Positions 53,116 through 63,534 are shown, numbered from the stretch's first letter. The stretch: 64,000 nt of DNA from CAWFLT01 sp963816795 (GCA_963816795.1 CAWFLT010000016.1:227345-291344); one strand, 5' to 3'. Notes: generated by a model not told the origin, from the letters alone. Numbers and translations: made by a program.

Positions 53116-54166
53116 ATGCCGTTGATCCTGGGCATCGAAACGTCATGTGATGAAACCGGTGCGGGTTTGGTCCGTGACGGCGTACTCCTCGGCGACGCGC
53201 TCGCATCCAGCGTCGATGAGCACACTCGATTCGGTGGCGTCGTCCCCGAAATCGCCGCTCGAGCCCACCTGGAAGCCATAGCCCCCATCGTCGAGGCGGC
53301 CATCACCGCCGCAGGTGTGAGCTTCGACGACATCGACGCCGTCGCGGTCACCGCCGGACCAGGGCTTGCTACCGCCGTACAAGTAGGGCTGGCCGCGGGC
53401 AAGGCATACGCCGTGGCCCTAGGCGTACCGCTGTATGGCGTACACCACCTCGCCGGGCACGCCGCCGTCGACGTTTTCGAACACGGGCCGCTGCCCGAGC
53501 GTTGCGTGGCCCTGATCGTCTCCGGCGGGCATACCTCCATCCTGCTGCTCGGTGATTTGGCCCGCGACCCGATCGTGCACCTGGGCGACACCGTCGATGA
53601 CGCCGCCGGGGAGGCCTTCGACAAAGTCGCGCGCCTTCTCGGCCTGCCCTACCCGGGGGGCCCGGTCATCGACCGAGCTGGTGCAAGAGCAAGGCGACCC
53701 GAACGCGATCGCGTTCCCGCGCCCCATGACAGGACCGAAAGACCCGGTATACGGGTTTTCGTTCTCAGGGCTCAAGACCGCCGTGGCCCGCTGGGTTGAA
53801 CGCCACCCCGGCCCCGTTCCGGTTGCCGATGTGGCCGCAAGTTTCCAAGAAGCCGTCGCCGACACTCTCACCCGCAAAGCCATACGAGCCTGCGTCGACC
53901 ACGGTGTGGATACGTTACTCATGGTCGGCGGGGTAGCAGCCAACAGCCGCATCCGGGCCTTGGCCGAGGAACGCTGCGCCGCGGCAGGCATTCGACTGCG
54001 CGTACCCTCGCCGCGTTTGTGCACCGACAACGGGGCCATGATCGCCGCCGTGGGTGATGTGTTGGTGCGCTCCGGGGCTCCGGCCACAGACTTGTCTTTG
54101 GGCGCGCGCCCGTCGGTGGAACTCACCGGTGCGCTCGTCACTGGCGTGTGGCACCAACCCCACTAA
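53116..54166 (+). CDS. tsaD: tRNA N6-adenosine threonylcarbamoyltransferase (one frame slip)
   Basis: About 350 residues. The start MPLILGIETSCDETGAGLVR at 53116 is the classic TsaD opening. Further: VVPEIAARAHLEAIAPIVEA, VTAGPGLATAVQVGLAAGKA, VPLYGVHHLAGHAAVDVFEH with the metal-binding HHxxxH pattern, VALIVSGGHTSILLLGD, and GDTVDDAAGEAFDKVARLLG. After a slip near 53675, FSFSGLKTAVARWVERHPGP, VGGVAANSRIRALAEERCAA and PRLCTDNGAMIAAVGD follow. It transfers the threonylcarbamoyl group to A37 of ANN-decoding tRNAs, together with TsaB and TsaE, not in this window. Three bases separate it from def, so they share a transcript. Confidence 0.93.
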
Positions 54167-54223
54167 TCCACCCACCTCCACCAGCCAAACGCGTAGACTG
54201 GCCCCATACAGGGGGGTGAGTCA

Positions 54224-55484
54224 GTGGGGGCTGCCGACCAAGTTTTGCGCATGTGCGCTCTGCTGTTGGGGGAGGATCTAGGGCTGCGGATCCGCGCGTG
54301 GGACGGTTCTGAGGCCGGCCCGCCAGAAGCGGCGTGTCTGCAGGTGCGCTCCCCCCGGGCGATTCGTCGACTCATGTACCAACCCAACCAGCTAGGACTG
54401 GGACGGGCGTATGTGGCAGGTGAGATTGATGTCGACGGAGACTTGTTCGAGGTCCTCGAACAACTCGGGGATCGTGTGGAAGACAAGCCCTTGTCCTGGG
54501 GCGACAAAATCACCTTCATGCGTCTTGCCGCCGATGTTAGGCGGCATCGGCCCTCAGCCGAAACCTCCTCCTGAGGAAGTACGTCTTCGGGGAATCAAAC
54601 ACAGCCGAGAGCGAGATCAGGCCGCCATCCGTCACCACTACGATCTCGGCAACGACTTCTACCAGCTACTCCTTGGCCCTACCATGGTGTACTCGTGCGC
54701 CTACTGGGCCTCCGACGAATACACCCTGGAACAAGCTCAGCGCGACAAGCTAGACCTGATCTGCCGCAAATTGGGCCTTGAGCCGGGCATGCGACTGCTG
54801 GATGTCGGTTGCGGCTGGGGCGCTTTGGCTTTACACGCCGCCACCACCTACGGGGTCACAGCGGTAGGCGTGACTCTCTCCCCCAACCAAGTCACCTACG
54901 CCCGCGAGCAGGCCAGCGCACAGGGCATGACCGATCAGGTCGAGTTTCGGCTACAAGACTATCGGGATGTCACCGACGGCCCCTATGACGCGATCGCCAG
55001 TATCGGCATGGCCGAACACGTGGGCGAGAAGATGTATGCCACCTATAGCGCCCAGCTGTTTGATTTACTACGCCGAGGTGGACGACTTCTCAACCATCAG
55101 ATCTCCCGCGCCCCGACCCCCACATCATCGCGCCCCTCCTTCATCAACTCCTATGTTTTCCCCGACGCGGATCTCAACCCGATCGGTACCACGATCTCCA
55201 GTTTGGAAAAAAGTGGCTTTGAGGTGCGCGACGACGAAGCACTACGCGAACACTATCCACGCACTCTTCGGGTGTGGGCGCACAATTTGACGACGCACTG
55301 GGACAAGGCTGTGGAATTGGTGGGCGCGGGCCGGGCCCGGGTGTGGCGGCTATACATCACCGCTTCGGCGTTGGCGTTTTCCCGAGGTGGCATTGGCATC
55401 AACCAGGTGCTGGCTGTGCGTCGCAGCCCGCAGGGCGATAGTGGGATGCCACCGACACGCCAAGAGTGGTTAGGTCTTCGGTGA
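54224..55484 (+). CDS. Cyclopropane-fatty-acyl-phospholipid synthase family methyltransferase (one frame slip)
   Basis: About 419 residues from GTG at 54224, with a slip near 54550. The N-terminal domain has IRRLMYQPNQLGLGRAYVAG and EIDVDGDLFEVLEQLG. The methyltransferase half has IRHHYDLGNDFYQLLLGPTM and VYSCAYWASDEYTLEQAQRD, the SAM-binding loop MRLLDVGCGWGALALHAATT, VGVTLSPNQVTYAREQASAQ, and IASIGMAEHVGEKMYATYSA. The conserved YSCAYW and Glu-His of the substrate pocket are kept. It methylates the double bond of membrane phospholipid acyl chains. A TAGACT-type -10 occurs about 25 bases upstream. The stop overlaps the GTG of the next gene (GTGA). Confidence 0.9.
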
Positions 55485-56062
55485 GCACGGGCGTCATCGT
55501 ATTGGTTCGTCATGGCGAAACTCATTGGTCTCGCACCGGTCGACACACCTCTACCACAGATATCCCTCTGACCCCTGCCGGTGAAGATCAGGCACGAGCG
55601 TTACGTGATGTTTTATCGAACTTCACTTTCGTGGACGTGCGGGTTTCTCCTCGCACTCGGGCCCTACGCACCGCCGAACTCGCCGGCCTCACCCCTAGTG
55701 TTGTCGATGCCGACTTAGTCGAATGGGATTACGGCGACTATGAGGGCATCACTACCGCCGAGATCCACCGCCAGCGCCCAGATTGGGACCTGTGGCGCGA
55801 TGGTTGTCCACATGGCGAATCCCCCACCCAGCTAGGTGCGCGGCTCGATCGCCTCCTCGCACGCCTACGACCGCTCCTCGCCGAGGGCGATGTGGCACTC
55901 GTTGGCCACGGGCACAGCTCGCGGGTGTGCGCGGCCCGCTGGATCGATCTACCCGCTAGCGCGGGCGGGCTACTGCGCCTAGATACCGCGACAGTGTCGG
56001 TTTTGGGTTTCGAACGTAGCCGTCAGGTCGTCATACACTGGAACGCCCCACCACGGTTGTGA
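55481..56062 (+). CDS. Histidine phosphatase (phosphoglycerate-mutase-like) family protein
   Basis: A 193-residue protein; GTG at 55481 overlaps the upstream stop by four bases and puts the RHG motif close to the N-terminus. The catalytic block is VIVLVRHGETHWSRTGRHTS (phospho-accepting His). RVSPRTRALRTAELAGL gives the second Arg, LVEWDYGDYEGITTAEIHRQ the acidic residue, and VALVGHGHSSRVCAARWIDL the second catalytic His. It probably dephosphorylates a small metabolite; SAGGLLRLDTATVSVLGFER is typical of SixA/CobC/GpgP-like actinobacterial members. Frame intact, coupled to cfa. Confidence 0.9.
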   Translation: MSTGVIVLVRHGETHWSRTGRHTSTTDIPLTPAGEDQARALRDVLSNFTFVDVRVSPRTRALRTAELAGLTPSVVDADLVEWDYGDYEGITTAEIHRQRPDWDLWRDGCPHGESPTQLGARLDRLLARLRPLLAEGDVALVGHGHSSRVCAARWIDLPASAGGLLRLDTATVSVLGFERSRQVVIHWNAPPRL

Positions 56063-56123
56063 GCACGCAAGGCAGTACGCCAATATCGCTGCTAACCGTC
56101 CCTTGACGCGAAATAATCTGCTT

Positions 56124-57047
56124 ATGACTCGCATCTGGCCGCGGTCATTCGCTGACCGACTGAGTGCTCCGTTACCCGCGTACCGCGATTTTGTGCGCAT
56201 GTTCATGCGTGACGGGCTGCATCCTCGCGGGGAAACGTTAGCCGACGTGTCGCTTATTCCGATGCGCGTAGCGCCACTGCCGCAGGTCAGTGACAATCAA
56301 ACAGCGATCACTTGGGTGGGACACGCCACCTTCCTCCTGCACATCGCGGGATTGACAATTTTGACTGACCCCGTCTGGTCGCGTCGTATTCCAGCCACGC
56401 CGGCCCGCTGGAATCCTCCGGGTGTGGCCTGGGAAGACTTGGCGCACATCGACGCTGTGGTGATCAGTCACAATCATTACGACCACTTGGACGCACCCAC
56501 CATCAAACGACTACCTCGCACGACAGCCATGTTTGTTCCTGCGGGCCTGGGTCGTTGGTTTCATCGACGTGGCTTCACCGAGATCACGGAACTGGACTGG
56601 TGGGAGTCGGCGAAGTTCAACAGTTTGCGTTTTGATTTCGTTCCCGCGCACCATTGGAGCCGTCGGGGCCTGTGGGACTGCGTTCGCAGTTTGTGGGGCG
56701 GCTGGATTTTCGACCAGCGGATATATTTCGCCGGCGATAGCGGATATGGCCACCATTTCGGCGACATCGCTCAGCGCTATCCCGGTTTGGATATCGCCAT
56801 GATGCCGATTGGCGCCTACAGTCCGCGGTGGATTATGCGTTCAGTGCACATGGATCCTCCCGAAGCCGTCACGGCCGTGGGAGACCTGGGTGTCAGACGT
56901 ATGATTCCCATGCATTGGGGCACCTTCGGTTTGACTCCCGAACCTGTCTTGGAACCGTGGCGTGAAGTACGCCGGGCGTGGACCGAGTCAGGCCGGCCGC
57001 GAGAAGACGTGTGGGATATGGCGATCGGGGAGTCACGGATTTTGTGA
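56124..57047 (+). CDS. Metallo-beta-lactamase-fold hydrolase, NAPE-PLD/UlaG-like
   Basis: A 307-residue protein with ATG at 56124 (MTRIWPRSFADRLSAPLPAY); an in-frame upstream start is less likely. Motifs: ITWVGHATFLLHIAGLTILT, DPVWSRRI, the zinc motif VVISHNHYDHLDAPTIKRLP (HxHxDH), FDFVPAHHWSRRGLWDCVRS (His), FAGDSGYGHHFGDIAQRYPG (bridging Asp) and IPMHWGTFGL (last His). All zinc ligands are present. The family includes N-acyl-phosphatidylethanolamine phospholipase D relatives and hydrolases of unknown substrate in bacteria. Its end overlaps the convergent exonuclease gene by 15 bases. Frame intact. Confidence 0.9.
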   Translation: MTRIWPRSFADRLSAPLPAYRDFVRMFMRDGLHPRGETLADVSLIPMRVAPLPQVSDNQTAITWVGHATFLLHIAGLTILTDPVWSRRIPATPARWNPPGVAWEDLAHIDAVVISHNHYDHLDAPTIKRLPRTTAMFVPAGLGRWFHRRGFTEITELDWWESAKFNSLRFDFVPAHHWSRRGLWDCVRSLWGGWIFDQRIYFAGDSGYGHHFGDIAQRYPGLDIAMMPIGAYSPRWIMRSVHMDPPEAVTAVGDLGVRRMIPMHWGTFGLTPEPVLEPWREVRRAWTESGRPREDVWDMAIGESRIL

Positions 57048-57920
57048 CTGTCGCTGGCTCGCGTCCGGCTCGTATTGCGGCCAGGGTTCCACCGCCACCT
57101 GAGCCATTGGCCAACGTGGATCAATGTCACGGTCAGGGAACCGCGACGCTATATAGGACATGCGTTCGCCATACCACGCGGCTTGCTGAGTGTTGAGATC
57201 AACTAAAGACATGGCGGCCACGTGCGGATACCGGGCCGCGATCGCGATCGACAGATCAAGACAGGCACTCGCGTCGGCGTCAGCCCGGTGCGGGCCGGGG
57301 TGGGTCACGCCGTAGAAAGCGCACACCGCCTCCAACGTTCGCCCACCCGAACGAAACCTGTCAACATGGCGATCCAACACTAAAGGATCGATGACTAGCA
57401 GCCGATGACCAGGAGTTCTCTCCGCCAGGGACGCAAGCCCATGGCGCAGAAGTTCACACCCTAACAACGTCAAGTCATACACCGCGTTGTAGATGACGAT
57501 CGCGACACCCGCTCGCACATACCCGGCGAGAGTCTCGGCGATGACATCAAGCGCCCACCGTGCGTCTTGTCCATGCTCCCGGGCATGTTCGGTGGTGATG
57601 CCATGGGTCGCTATGGCCTCGGCGGGAATGTCGACGCCGGGATCGACAAGAAAGTCCACAGTGTTACCCGAGGTGTCTCGAACACACGCCGAGACTATCC
57701 GGTCGATACTGTGCCGCACACCCGTACTTTCGACATCGAAAGCCGCCAAGGGTCGCCGGTGCCAACCATCATGTTCGCCAACGCCGGGTGCGCGGGGCGC
57801 GGGAACACAATGACTGTGGTAGGTGACCCAACGGCCACTAGCCTTCGTCAACGAACCCGCACCAGCGGGCACGTCTCGAGCACACGTGCCACACGACCCG
57901 GGATATTTGTTCACTGCCAT
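57033..57920 (-). CDS. DEDDh 3'-5' exonuclease (DnaQ/PolC-type)
   Basis: A 295-residue protein. An N-terminal section with CGTCARDVPAGAGSLTKASG and YHSHC suggests a small zinc-binding or degenerate domain. The exonuclease core follows: PLAAFDVESTGVRHSIDRIV (Exo I, DxE), AIATHGITTEHAREHG, VIYNAVYDLTLLGCELLRHG (Exo II, NAxYD) and GVTHPGPHRADADASACLDL (Exo III, HRAxxD). All four acidic residues and the His are present. This type proofreads or trims single strands; the extra N-terminus is common in actinobacterial exonucleases of unknown role. It is divergent from the coiled-coil gene at 58043. Frame intact. Confidence 0.9.
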   Translation of the reverse strand: MAVNKYPGSCGTCARDVPAGAGSLTKASGRWVTYHSHCVPAPRAPGVGEHDGWHRRPLAAFDVESTGVRHSIDRIVSACVRDTSGNTVDFLVDPGVDIPAEAIATHGITTEHAREHGQDARWALDVIAETLAGYVRAGVAIVIYNAVYDLTLLGCELLRHGLASLAERTPGHRLLVIDPLVLDRHVDRFRSGGRTLEAVCAFYGVTHPGPHRADADASACLDLSIAIAARYPHVAAMSLVDLNTQQAAWYGERMSYIASRFPDRDIDPRWPMAQVAVEPWPQYEPDASQRQSQNP

Positions 57921-58042
57921 CGTTCAGCTCAGCTGACCAGACTCACGCGTTGACAACGCTGCACCCACATCGCACACCCGCAACCATCCGCGGCCCTCAC
58001 CTCGCCGAGCGTGTGCACGCGCACGCTCTATGATTCTGGAAC

Positions 58043-59358
58043 ATGTCTAGCGTCGAGGCTCCCCTCACACGACCATGCACGCATTGCGGTCAGCCCGTTG
58101 CGCAGTCCACGGCTTCAGGTCGACCTTTCCAATATTGCCAAGACAACAACCAGGCGTGCTTACGCGCGGCTCGCAGTACCCGTCAACGCGAACGCAGCTC
58201 CCCTGGCCTGGCCGGACAGGTCACCAAAGCCTGGGAGATGGTCGAGCGCATGGAACTGGCCGCCACGGATTTAGCCACCGCCCTCGCGGCGGAACTGTCA
58301 CCCTCGGGTGTGGAACGTCAAACCGCCGAGATCCGGGCGGAGGCCGCCGCGGCCATCGCCGCCGCACACACCGAACGCGACGAGGCCCAAAAAGCCACAC
58401 GTGCGGCACGCGAACAAGCACACGCCGCCCACGCGGCGATGATCGAAGCCAAAGCCGAAGCGGCGAAGGTATACGAACAAGCCGAGCGCGATGTGGCCAC
58501 GGCACACGCCAAGGCCGAACAAGCCGCCACGCACGCACGATCAGCCACCGAGCGAGCCGAAGCCGCGGTCGCCGAGGCCCAACAACGGGTGCGGCACAGC
58601 GAATTGGCCCAGTCGGCCGCCGAGGAACAACGCGATCAGGCACGAAACGCGGCGAGCGCCGCCGAAGCGATCCGGCGCGAAGCACTCAAGGAACGCGATC
58701 ACGCCCGGGCCGAACGCGATGCCGCTCGCACGCGACACGATGACGTTCGCGCCCAGTTGACGCGGCCAACCAGGCCCGCGATGAGCTACGCGAGGCCCGT
58801 GACGCAGCCTTGGGTGAACTCGCCGAGGTTCGCGCCCAGTTGCGTGAGGCGGCGGGTGCCCTGACCCAAGCCACGACGTTGGCCCAGCGGCGGGAGAGCC
58901 AACGAACCGAGGCAGTTGATCAACTCGAGGCCCTGCGGGTCAACCACCGCGCGACCGAGCAGGCCCTGGCCCAGGCCAACGAACGGCTTGACCGGGCCGC
59001 CTCCGCGCGAGCGGAGGCGGTGGCGACCTTGGCCCGCGCCGAGGCGGCCTGGGCCACAGAACGTCTCAGCGCTTCGGCTCAGATCGCTCATTTGACCGAG
59101 CAGGTGTCGAATTTGGCGACGGCGTTGGCGCACCTGGGGTCCGTGGGCTCAGCGCCGCGGGGACGCGATGACACGGCGAGTGTGGTTCGCGGACACTCAC
59201 GGGCAATGATGCAATATGCGACACTCGATAATCGGACATGTGACTTATGGGCACGTTCGTACGCGGACCCAATTGATCACTTCGCCGCCGCGAACGAGCT
59301 AGGCTCGACAAGCCGGTTCGCGGCAGCTCGTCTGGCGACATACCCTAGAGGGGAATGA
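58043..59358 (+). CDS. Zinc-finger plus long coiled-coil protein (one frame slip)
   Basis: About 430 residues, ATG at 58043, with a TATGAT -10 box (58029-58034) so close that the mRNA may be leaderless. The N-terminus PCTHCGQPVAQSTASGRPFQ, then YCQDNNQACL, looks like a small zinc ribbon (CxxC...C...C). The rest is an uninterrupted Ala/Glu/Arg-rich coiled coil (AEIRAEAAAAIAAAHTERDE ... AEQAATHARSATERAEAAVA), with a slip near 58760, continuing GELAEVRAQLREAAGALTQA to ASAQIAHLTEQVSNLATALA. It resembles KfrA-type or chromosome-organising proteins of actinobacterial plasmids, but I do not recognise a specific family. The C-terminal 60 residues after LAHLGS may be out of frame. Confidence 0.65.
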
Positions 59359-59418
59359 TCGCAGACCAAGATCGTTTCATTTGTTGTACACGCACCACAG
59401 CCGGAGGGAAAGCCAATC

Positions 59419-59768
59419 ATGGGCGAGCGCATGCTGCGCGGCAGCCGCCTTCGGAGCCATCAGCTACGAGTCCGACCGCAACACTGAACTGGCGCCTCGG
59501 CAGACCCGCGAATACCTGTGCGCCAGAGGCCACCAGTTCGAGGTGCCTTTCGCCGTAGACGCCGAGGTGCCCCCTATCTGGGAATGCAAATCCGATGGCA
59601 CGGTCGCCCGACTGGTCGACGGAGATCGAGCCAGAGTCGAAGAAGGCCAAACCGCCACGAACCCACTGGGACATGCTGCTCGAGCGGCGCTCCATGTCTG
59701 AACTAGAAGACATCCTCAACGAGCGCCTCGACGAAGTACGTAGCCGCCGAGGTGGCCGAAGCGTATAG
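59419..59768 (+). CDS. rbpA: RNA polymerase-binding protein RbpA (two frame slips)
   Basis: About 115 residues, ATG at 59419 behind GGAGGG. The pieces are MGERMLRGSRLR, then ISYESDRNTELAPRQTREYL, CARGHQFEVPFAVDAEVPPI, WECKSDGTVARLVDGDRARV and, after a slip near 59645, KPPRTHWDMLLERRSMSELE and DILNERLDEVRSRRGGRSV. This is the full RbpA layout: N-tail, zinc-like core (here C-x-G-H and W-E-C), basic linker and sigma-interaction domain. RbpA binds RNA polymerase and the principal sigma factor and helps open promoters; it is restricted to Actinomycetota, so it is the best taxonomic marker here. It is convergent with fxsA and separated by a strong terminator. Confidence 0.93.
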
Positions 59769-59773
59769 ACCAC

Positions 59774-59811
59774 CACGGGTGGGGCCGACCTAAGGCCGGG
59801 CCCCACCCGTG
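59774..59811. terminator. Strong hairpin terminator between rbpA and fxsA
   Basis: Thirteen perfect pairs, CACGGGTGGGGCC (59774-59786) with GGCCCCACCCGTG (59799-59811), around a 12-base loop. It starts five bases after the rbpA stop. T-runs are weak, as usual in GC-rich actinobacteria. Confidence 0.75.
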
Positions 59812-59898
59812 AACTCATCCATGACGTTGGCGACCGACACGCATGTCATCGCATGGTCACCCGTTGGCGTTTGACCGCCCCAGTGAGAAGTCGTCTCA

Positions 59899-60440
59899 TT
59901 AGGTGGATAACAAGGCGGAGGAGCGGCAGCTTGCTGGGCGAACAAGTGCCGAGAACGCGGTAGGCTGAGTCGACTTCTGGATTTCTCCCTCGATGGGAGG
60001 TTGCTCGCCGCCTGTACGACTGTGTTTGATTTTGACGACTGGGGGCCGAAGAACTCCCCCATCCGCGGCCCGCCCCAGCGACGGTCGGCCACCTTCTCCA
60101 CCAGGCTCCGGACAACACCACGCGTCGGCGGGATGATCATCAAAAGTCCGATGATGTCGGAGACGAAACCCGGGTATGAGCATCAGCATCCCACCGGATA
60201 CCACCAACAGCCCGTCAACGACCCGCCGGCCCGGCGCCTGGCCGGAGTTCGCCGCAGCCTGGAATGACTGCCACGCCCGGCGACCTTCTCGACGCAGCAA
60301 CCAAGCACCCGCAACCGATGTGGCCAGCAGCAGCAACACCGCCAGCCCGCACCCATGAGGTTGGCCACGGCGATGAAAGTCACAATCTCCAGACCGGCGA
60401 GTGCGCTAAGCGCCACGACGGTCACCGCGAGGGTACGCAT
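59899..60440 (-). CDS. fxsA: FxsA-family inner-membrane protein (frame slips)
   Basis: About 180 residues read over three frames. MRTLAVTVVALSALAGLEIV with TFIAVANLMGAG forms the first helix, then LLLLATSVAGAWLLRREGRR with AWQSFQAAANSGQAPGRRVV, DGLLVVSGGMLMLIPGF, and the signature IIGLLMIIPPTRGVVRSLVE. EIVTFIAV and GMLMLIPGF..D are diagnostic of FxsA, a small membrane protein first known for suppressing phage T7 exclusion in E. coli. The tail PPIEGEIQK is the usual end. In mycobacteria fxsA, ppm1 and rbpA are also neighbours, so this block is conserved. Slips near 60130 and 60350 need confirming. Confidence 0.82.
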
Positions 60441-60506
60441 ACAAGACCTAACACCGGCGGTGGGGCACTACTTCCCCACCGCACGTGCTCCATGACCTCG
60501 ACAGTC

Positions 60507-61292
60507 TCAGACCTTCTTGCGATCGCGACCCCCCAGGCGGTCACGAATCCCCCACATGGTGACTTTGACAAGGGCTTCTCGAATGATGGAGCCGCTCATC
60601 TTGGAAACCCCGTGCACCCGCTCATGGAAGGTGATAGGCACCTCGACAAGCTTGCAGCCGGTTTTATACGCCCGGTAGGTCAAGTCGATCTGGAAGCAGT
60701 AACCGTGAGAGATCACCGACCCCGAAATCAATCTTGTCGAGAACCGGTAGGCGATATGCCCGATAACCGCCAGTGGCGTCGTTGAGCGGCATACCCAAAA
60801 CGATACGCGTGTACATATTGCCACCACGGGACAAAAACAACCGCCGCTTAGGCCAGTTCACCACCGAACCGCCAGGAATATACCGCGAACCCAACACCCC
60901 ATCGGCCTCACGCAAAGCATCCAGGAGACGAGGCAACTGCTCAGGAGCATGCGAGCCATCGGCATCCATTTCCACAACAGCGTCGTAGTCATGGTCCTTG
61001 GCCCAGCCAAAGCCCGCGATATAGGCCGCACCCAAACCTTCCTTACCGGCACGATGAAGCACGTTCGACCTGCGGATCAGCCTCAGCCAACCCATCGGCC
61101 ACGGCACCGGTGCCATCTGGGCTGTTGTCATCGGCGATGAGGATGTCTACCTGAGGAGTGGCCCGGCGCACCCGGTCGACGATAAGCCGGATGTTTTCCA
61201 GCTCGTTGTACGTCGGGACCACCACAAGGACCCGCCCCACTCCCGGGATAGCCCTTCTCCGCCGGCAACGACGGTGTGGTGTTTTCGGTCAC
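60507..61292 (-). CDS. ppm1: Polyprenol monophosphomannose synthase (Ppm1-type GT2; frame slips)
   Basis: About 260 residues. A GTG at 61292 behind GAGGAGG opens VTENTTPSLPAEKG, and after a slip VLVVVPTYNELENIRLIVDR (GT2 start), VDILIADDNSPDGTGAVADG (first Asp pair), VLHRAGKEGLGAAYIAGFGW, DAVVEMDADGSHAPEQLPRL (DxD metal motif), DGVLGSRYIPGGSVVNWPKR, TRIVLGMPLNDATGGYRAYR and, after another slip, LTYRAYKTGCKLVEVPITFH with GVSKMSGSIIREALVKVTMW. It moves mannose from GDP-mannose to polyprenol phosphate, feeding cell-envelope mannosylation. lnt lies directly upstream on the same strand; in mycobacteria the two activities are one fused protein, here they are separate. Confidence 0.9.
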
Positions 61293-61315
61293 GCTTCCTC
61301 CTCATCGGTGCGACT

Positions 61316-62859
61316 TTAGTCGAGCCTGCCGGCGTAGCCAGGCGGCGGCGATGAGTCCGCCAACGCCAACCCGGTCACAATCGCCTCAGGCGTGCCCCCC
61401 AGCCTAGTCGCCGGAGTCAGAACGGTTTTGAGGTGTGTCTGTCTGGTCACCACAGCTTGGGTGTTAAACGGCGTCGAGGCATACGCACGCCCATCGCTGG
61501 TGACAAACGCAGAGATTCCGACAGTGGAGGCCATCAAGCCCGTCACGGCCATGCTCAACTGATCGCAGGCGCACCATAGCCAGCTGCTGAGCTGCCTCGG
61601 CGGTATCGAAGGTGGCGTTATTGCGTTTGCGTAACCAGCAGCTGGGCACCACCGGTCACGGTGTCTCGACGATCGAGTCATAGGCGACCTCGAAACAAAT
61701 CGCATCCCCCAACACGGATCGGGCCACTATCCGATGAGCTAGTGAAAACCCCGGCCCGGTCACCGGCCACAAAATCGGCCCGCACTAAATCAGCCTTGTC
61801 AGTAATGGCCCGCACAACGGGACGTAAAGGAATGTATTCAGCAAAAGGTACCGGATGGCGTTTGTCGTAACGCTGCACGGGTCCAACCCCCGGCACCCAC
61901 AACAACGCCGAATTACGCACCCGCCCATCGGCGGCATCAACCACCGCGCCCACCAAAATCGGCACACCGATCGCCGAAGCGGCCCGATCGATAGCCCAAC
62001 CGCGCATCAGGATTGGCATACGGATCAATATCTGAAGAGTTCTCCGGCCACACCACCACATCCGGGCGCCCCACCCGACCCGCATCAACCTCCGCGGCCA
62101 AGCGCACAGTGGCCTCGACATGGTTATCCAAGACAGCCCGACGTTGCGCGTTGAAATCAAGACCCAACCGCGGCACATTGCCCTGAACAATCGCGACATC
62201 CGACCCCGCGCCCAGTCTCAGCCGAACCCACCGGCATCACCAGCCCCACCGCGACCACCACAAGTGCCCCAGCCACCGCCGCCATCGAACGCGGCGACCG
62301 ATACCACAACAGCCACCGCCAACAGCCCGCCAGCCAAAGCCACAACCCAGGTCACCGCAGGCGCGCCCCCCAGCCACGCCACCACAACGTAGGCGCATCA
62401 GCCTGACTAAAGGCCAACCTTCCCCATGGGAAACCCCCAAACGGCTGCCGGGAACGCAACGCCTCCTCGCCACCCACAAGCACGCCACCAGCAGCGGCCA
62501 CGTCCACCCGTAACGCTCAACCAGGGGAGTCACCGCGGCCGAAGCCCAGCACCCGACAGGCCCACGTACAGCCCCTGAAACGCAGCCAACAGCAGCCACG
62601 GCCACCACCCGACCTGCAACCCCGCCAGCTCAACAACGGAATGAAAAACACACACCCGGCCAGCCACCCCAACCCACCGGCGACCAGCAACCGACGCCCC
62701 CGCACAGCCACCGCCAGCAACGCCACCCCCAGCGGCGCGAGCCACCACAACCCAAACGGCGGAAACGACAGCAGCAACAATCCGCCAGGCCACGACACTG
62801 GCGACCAACACGACAAGCGCGGATAACCGCGGCGAAGACCTAAAATCGGTCACATGCAC
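61316..62859 (-). CDS. lnt: Apolipoprotein N-acyltransferase (frame slips)
   Basis: About 514 residues from a GTG near 62859 (VTDFRSSPRLSALVVLVASV). The membrane half has LLLLSFPPFGLWWLAPLGVA, LLAVAVRGRRLLVAGGLGWL and AGCVFFIPLLSW. The nitrilase-like half has VVVWPENSSDIDPYANPDAR (catalytic Glu), PILVGAVVDAADGRVRNSAL, YDKRHPVPFAEYIPLRPVVR (catalytic Lys and second Glu), GDAICFEVAYDS (catalytic Cys) and RSVEHGRAVTGLMASTVGIS. The triad Glu-Lys-Cys is present across frames. Lnt adds the third acyl chain to lipoproteins. At least five slips occur, most in the very GC-rich transmembrane section, as expected of homopolymer errors. Confidence 0.88.
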
Positions 62860-63534
62860 CCCAAGGGCCGGCCATCAACAACCGCCTCGCATCACGGTCA
62901 GCGAGCCGACACAGTAGGAGGAGAAAACTAGACATCATCGTATTACCTCCGCCGCACAGCTCAGACCCGACTCAAAGCTCACATCTCCCAGATATGCCCT
63001 ATACGCGCGATGGGCGGGACACGACATATGTCGCGTCCCGCCCTCCCCCGGTAATCTTGGCCGATGCGACAGGACATCGAGACACCCTCGGACCAGACTG
63101 AAACGAGCTGGATACCCGCGGCAGGCTGTTGTCTACTGGTTGCCCCGCCGCCCTCTGGCACGAAACCCGCATAGCCCAGCCACCCTCCCCCTTGTGGACC
63201 TGGCCGCGCGGACAACGCGGACAATCGCCGCCTCGCCCACCAGAAGAAGAGCTCAGGTCAGGAGAACTGCCTTACACAGTAGGACGTAAAAAACGTAAAC
63301 AGAACCAACTCAGACGCGCTTGTCTTCTCACGAAATTCATCACCGCAATCGGCGTGTCAACGGCGTGTCGAGGCATTATTTTCGCCACGCCCACCAAACA
63401 CTCCCACCATGACACCCAGTGCACTGTGCACCCACACGCTCAACTCAATAGCTCAATCTCAGATTCACAGCACATTAGCGGTAACTTTCTCCACAGCTTG
63501 TGCACACAATCCACAATCTCATACTGTCTCATCA
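62860..63534. other. Intergenic, partly AT-rich stretch without supported gene
   Basis: No recognisable protein is found. A plus-strand run from the ATG at 63064 (MRQDIETPSDQTETSWIPAA) gives only 36 codons and no family. The region holds a strong hairpin (63012-63043). It also has three head-to-tail nonamers that resemble DnaA boxes: TTCTCCACA at 63487, TTGTGCACA at 63498 and CAATCCACA at 63507, each with one or two mismatches to TTATCCACA or TTGTCCACA. The part after 63280 is clearly more AT-rich than the surroundings. Confidence 0.35.
63012..63043. terminator. Strong hairpin in the lnt upstream region
   Basis: GGGCGGGAC (63012-63020) pairs with GTCCCGCCC (63035-63043); inside, CGACAT pairs with ATGTCG, with a single A-C mismatch. 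Fifteen pairs in all, with no apical loop spacer, so it is a near-perfect palindrome of DNA. It could be a terminator for a transcript from the right or a protein-binding site. Confidence 0.5.

Noticed and set aside
63487..63515. Chromosomal replication origin
   Set aside because: Only three imperfect boxes and no dnaA, dnaN, rpmH or parAB genes near by.
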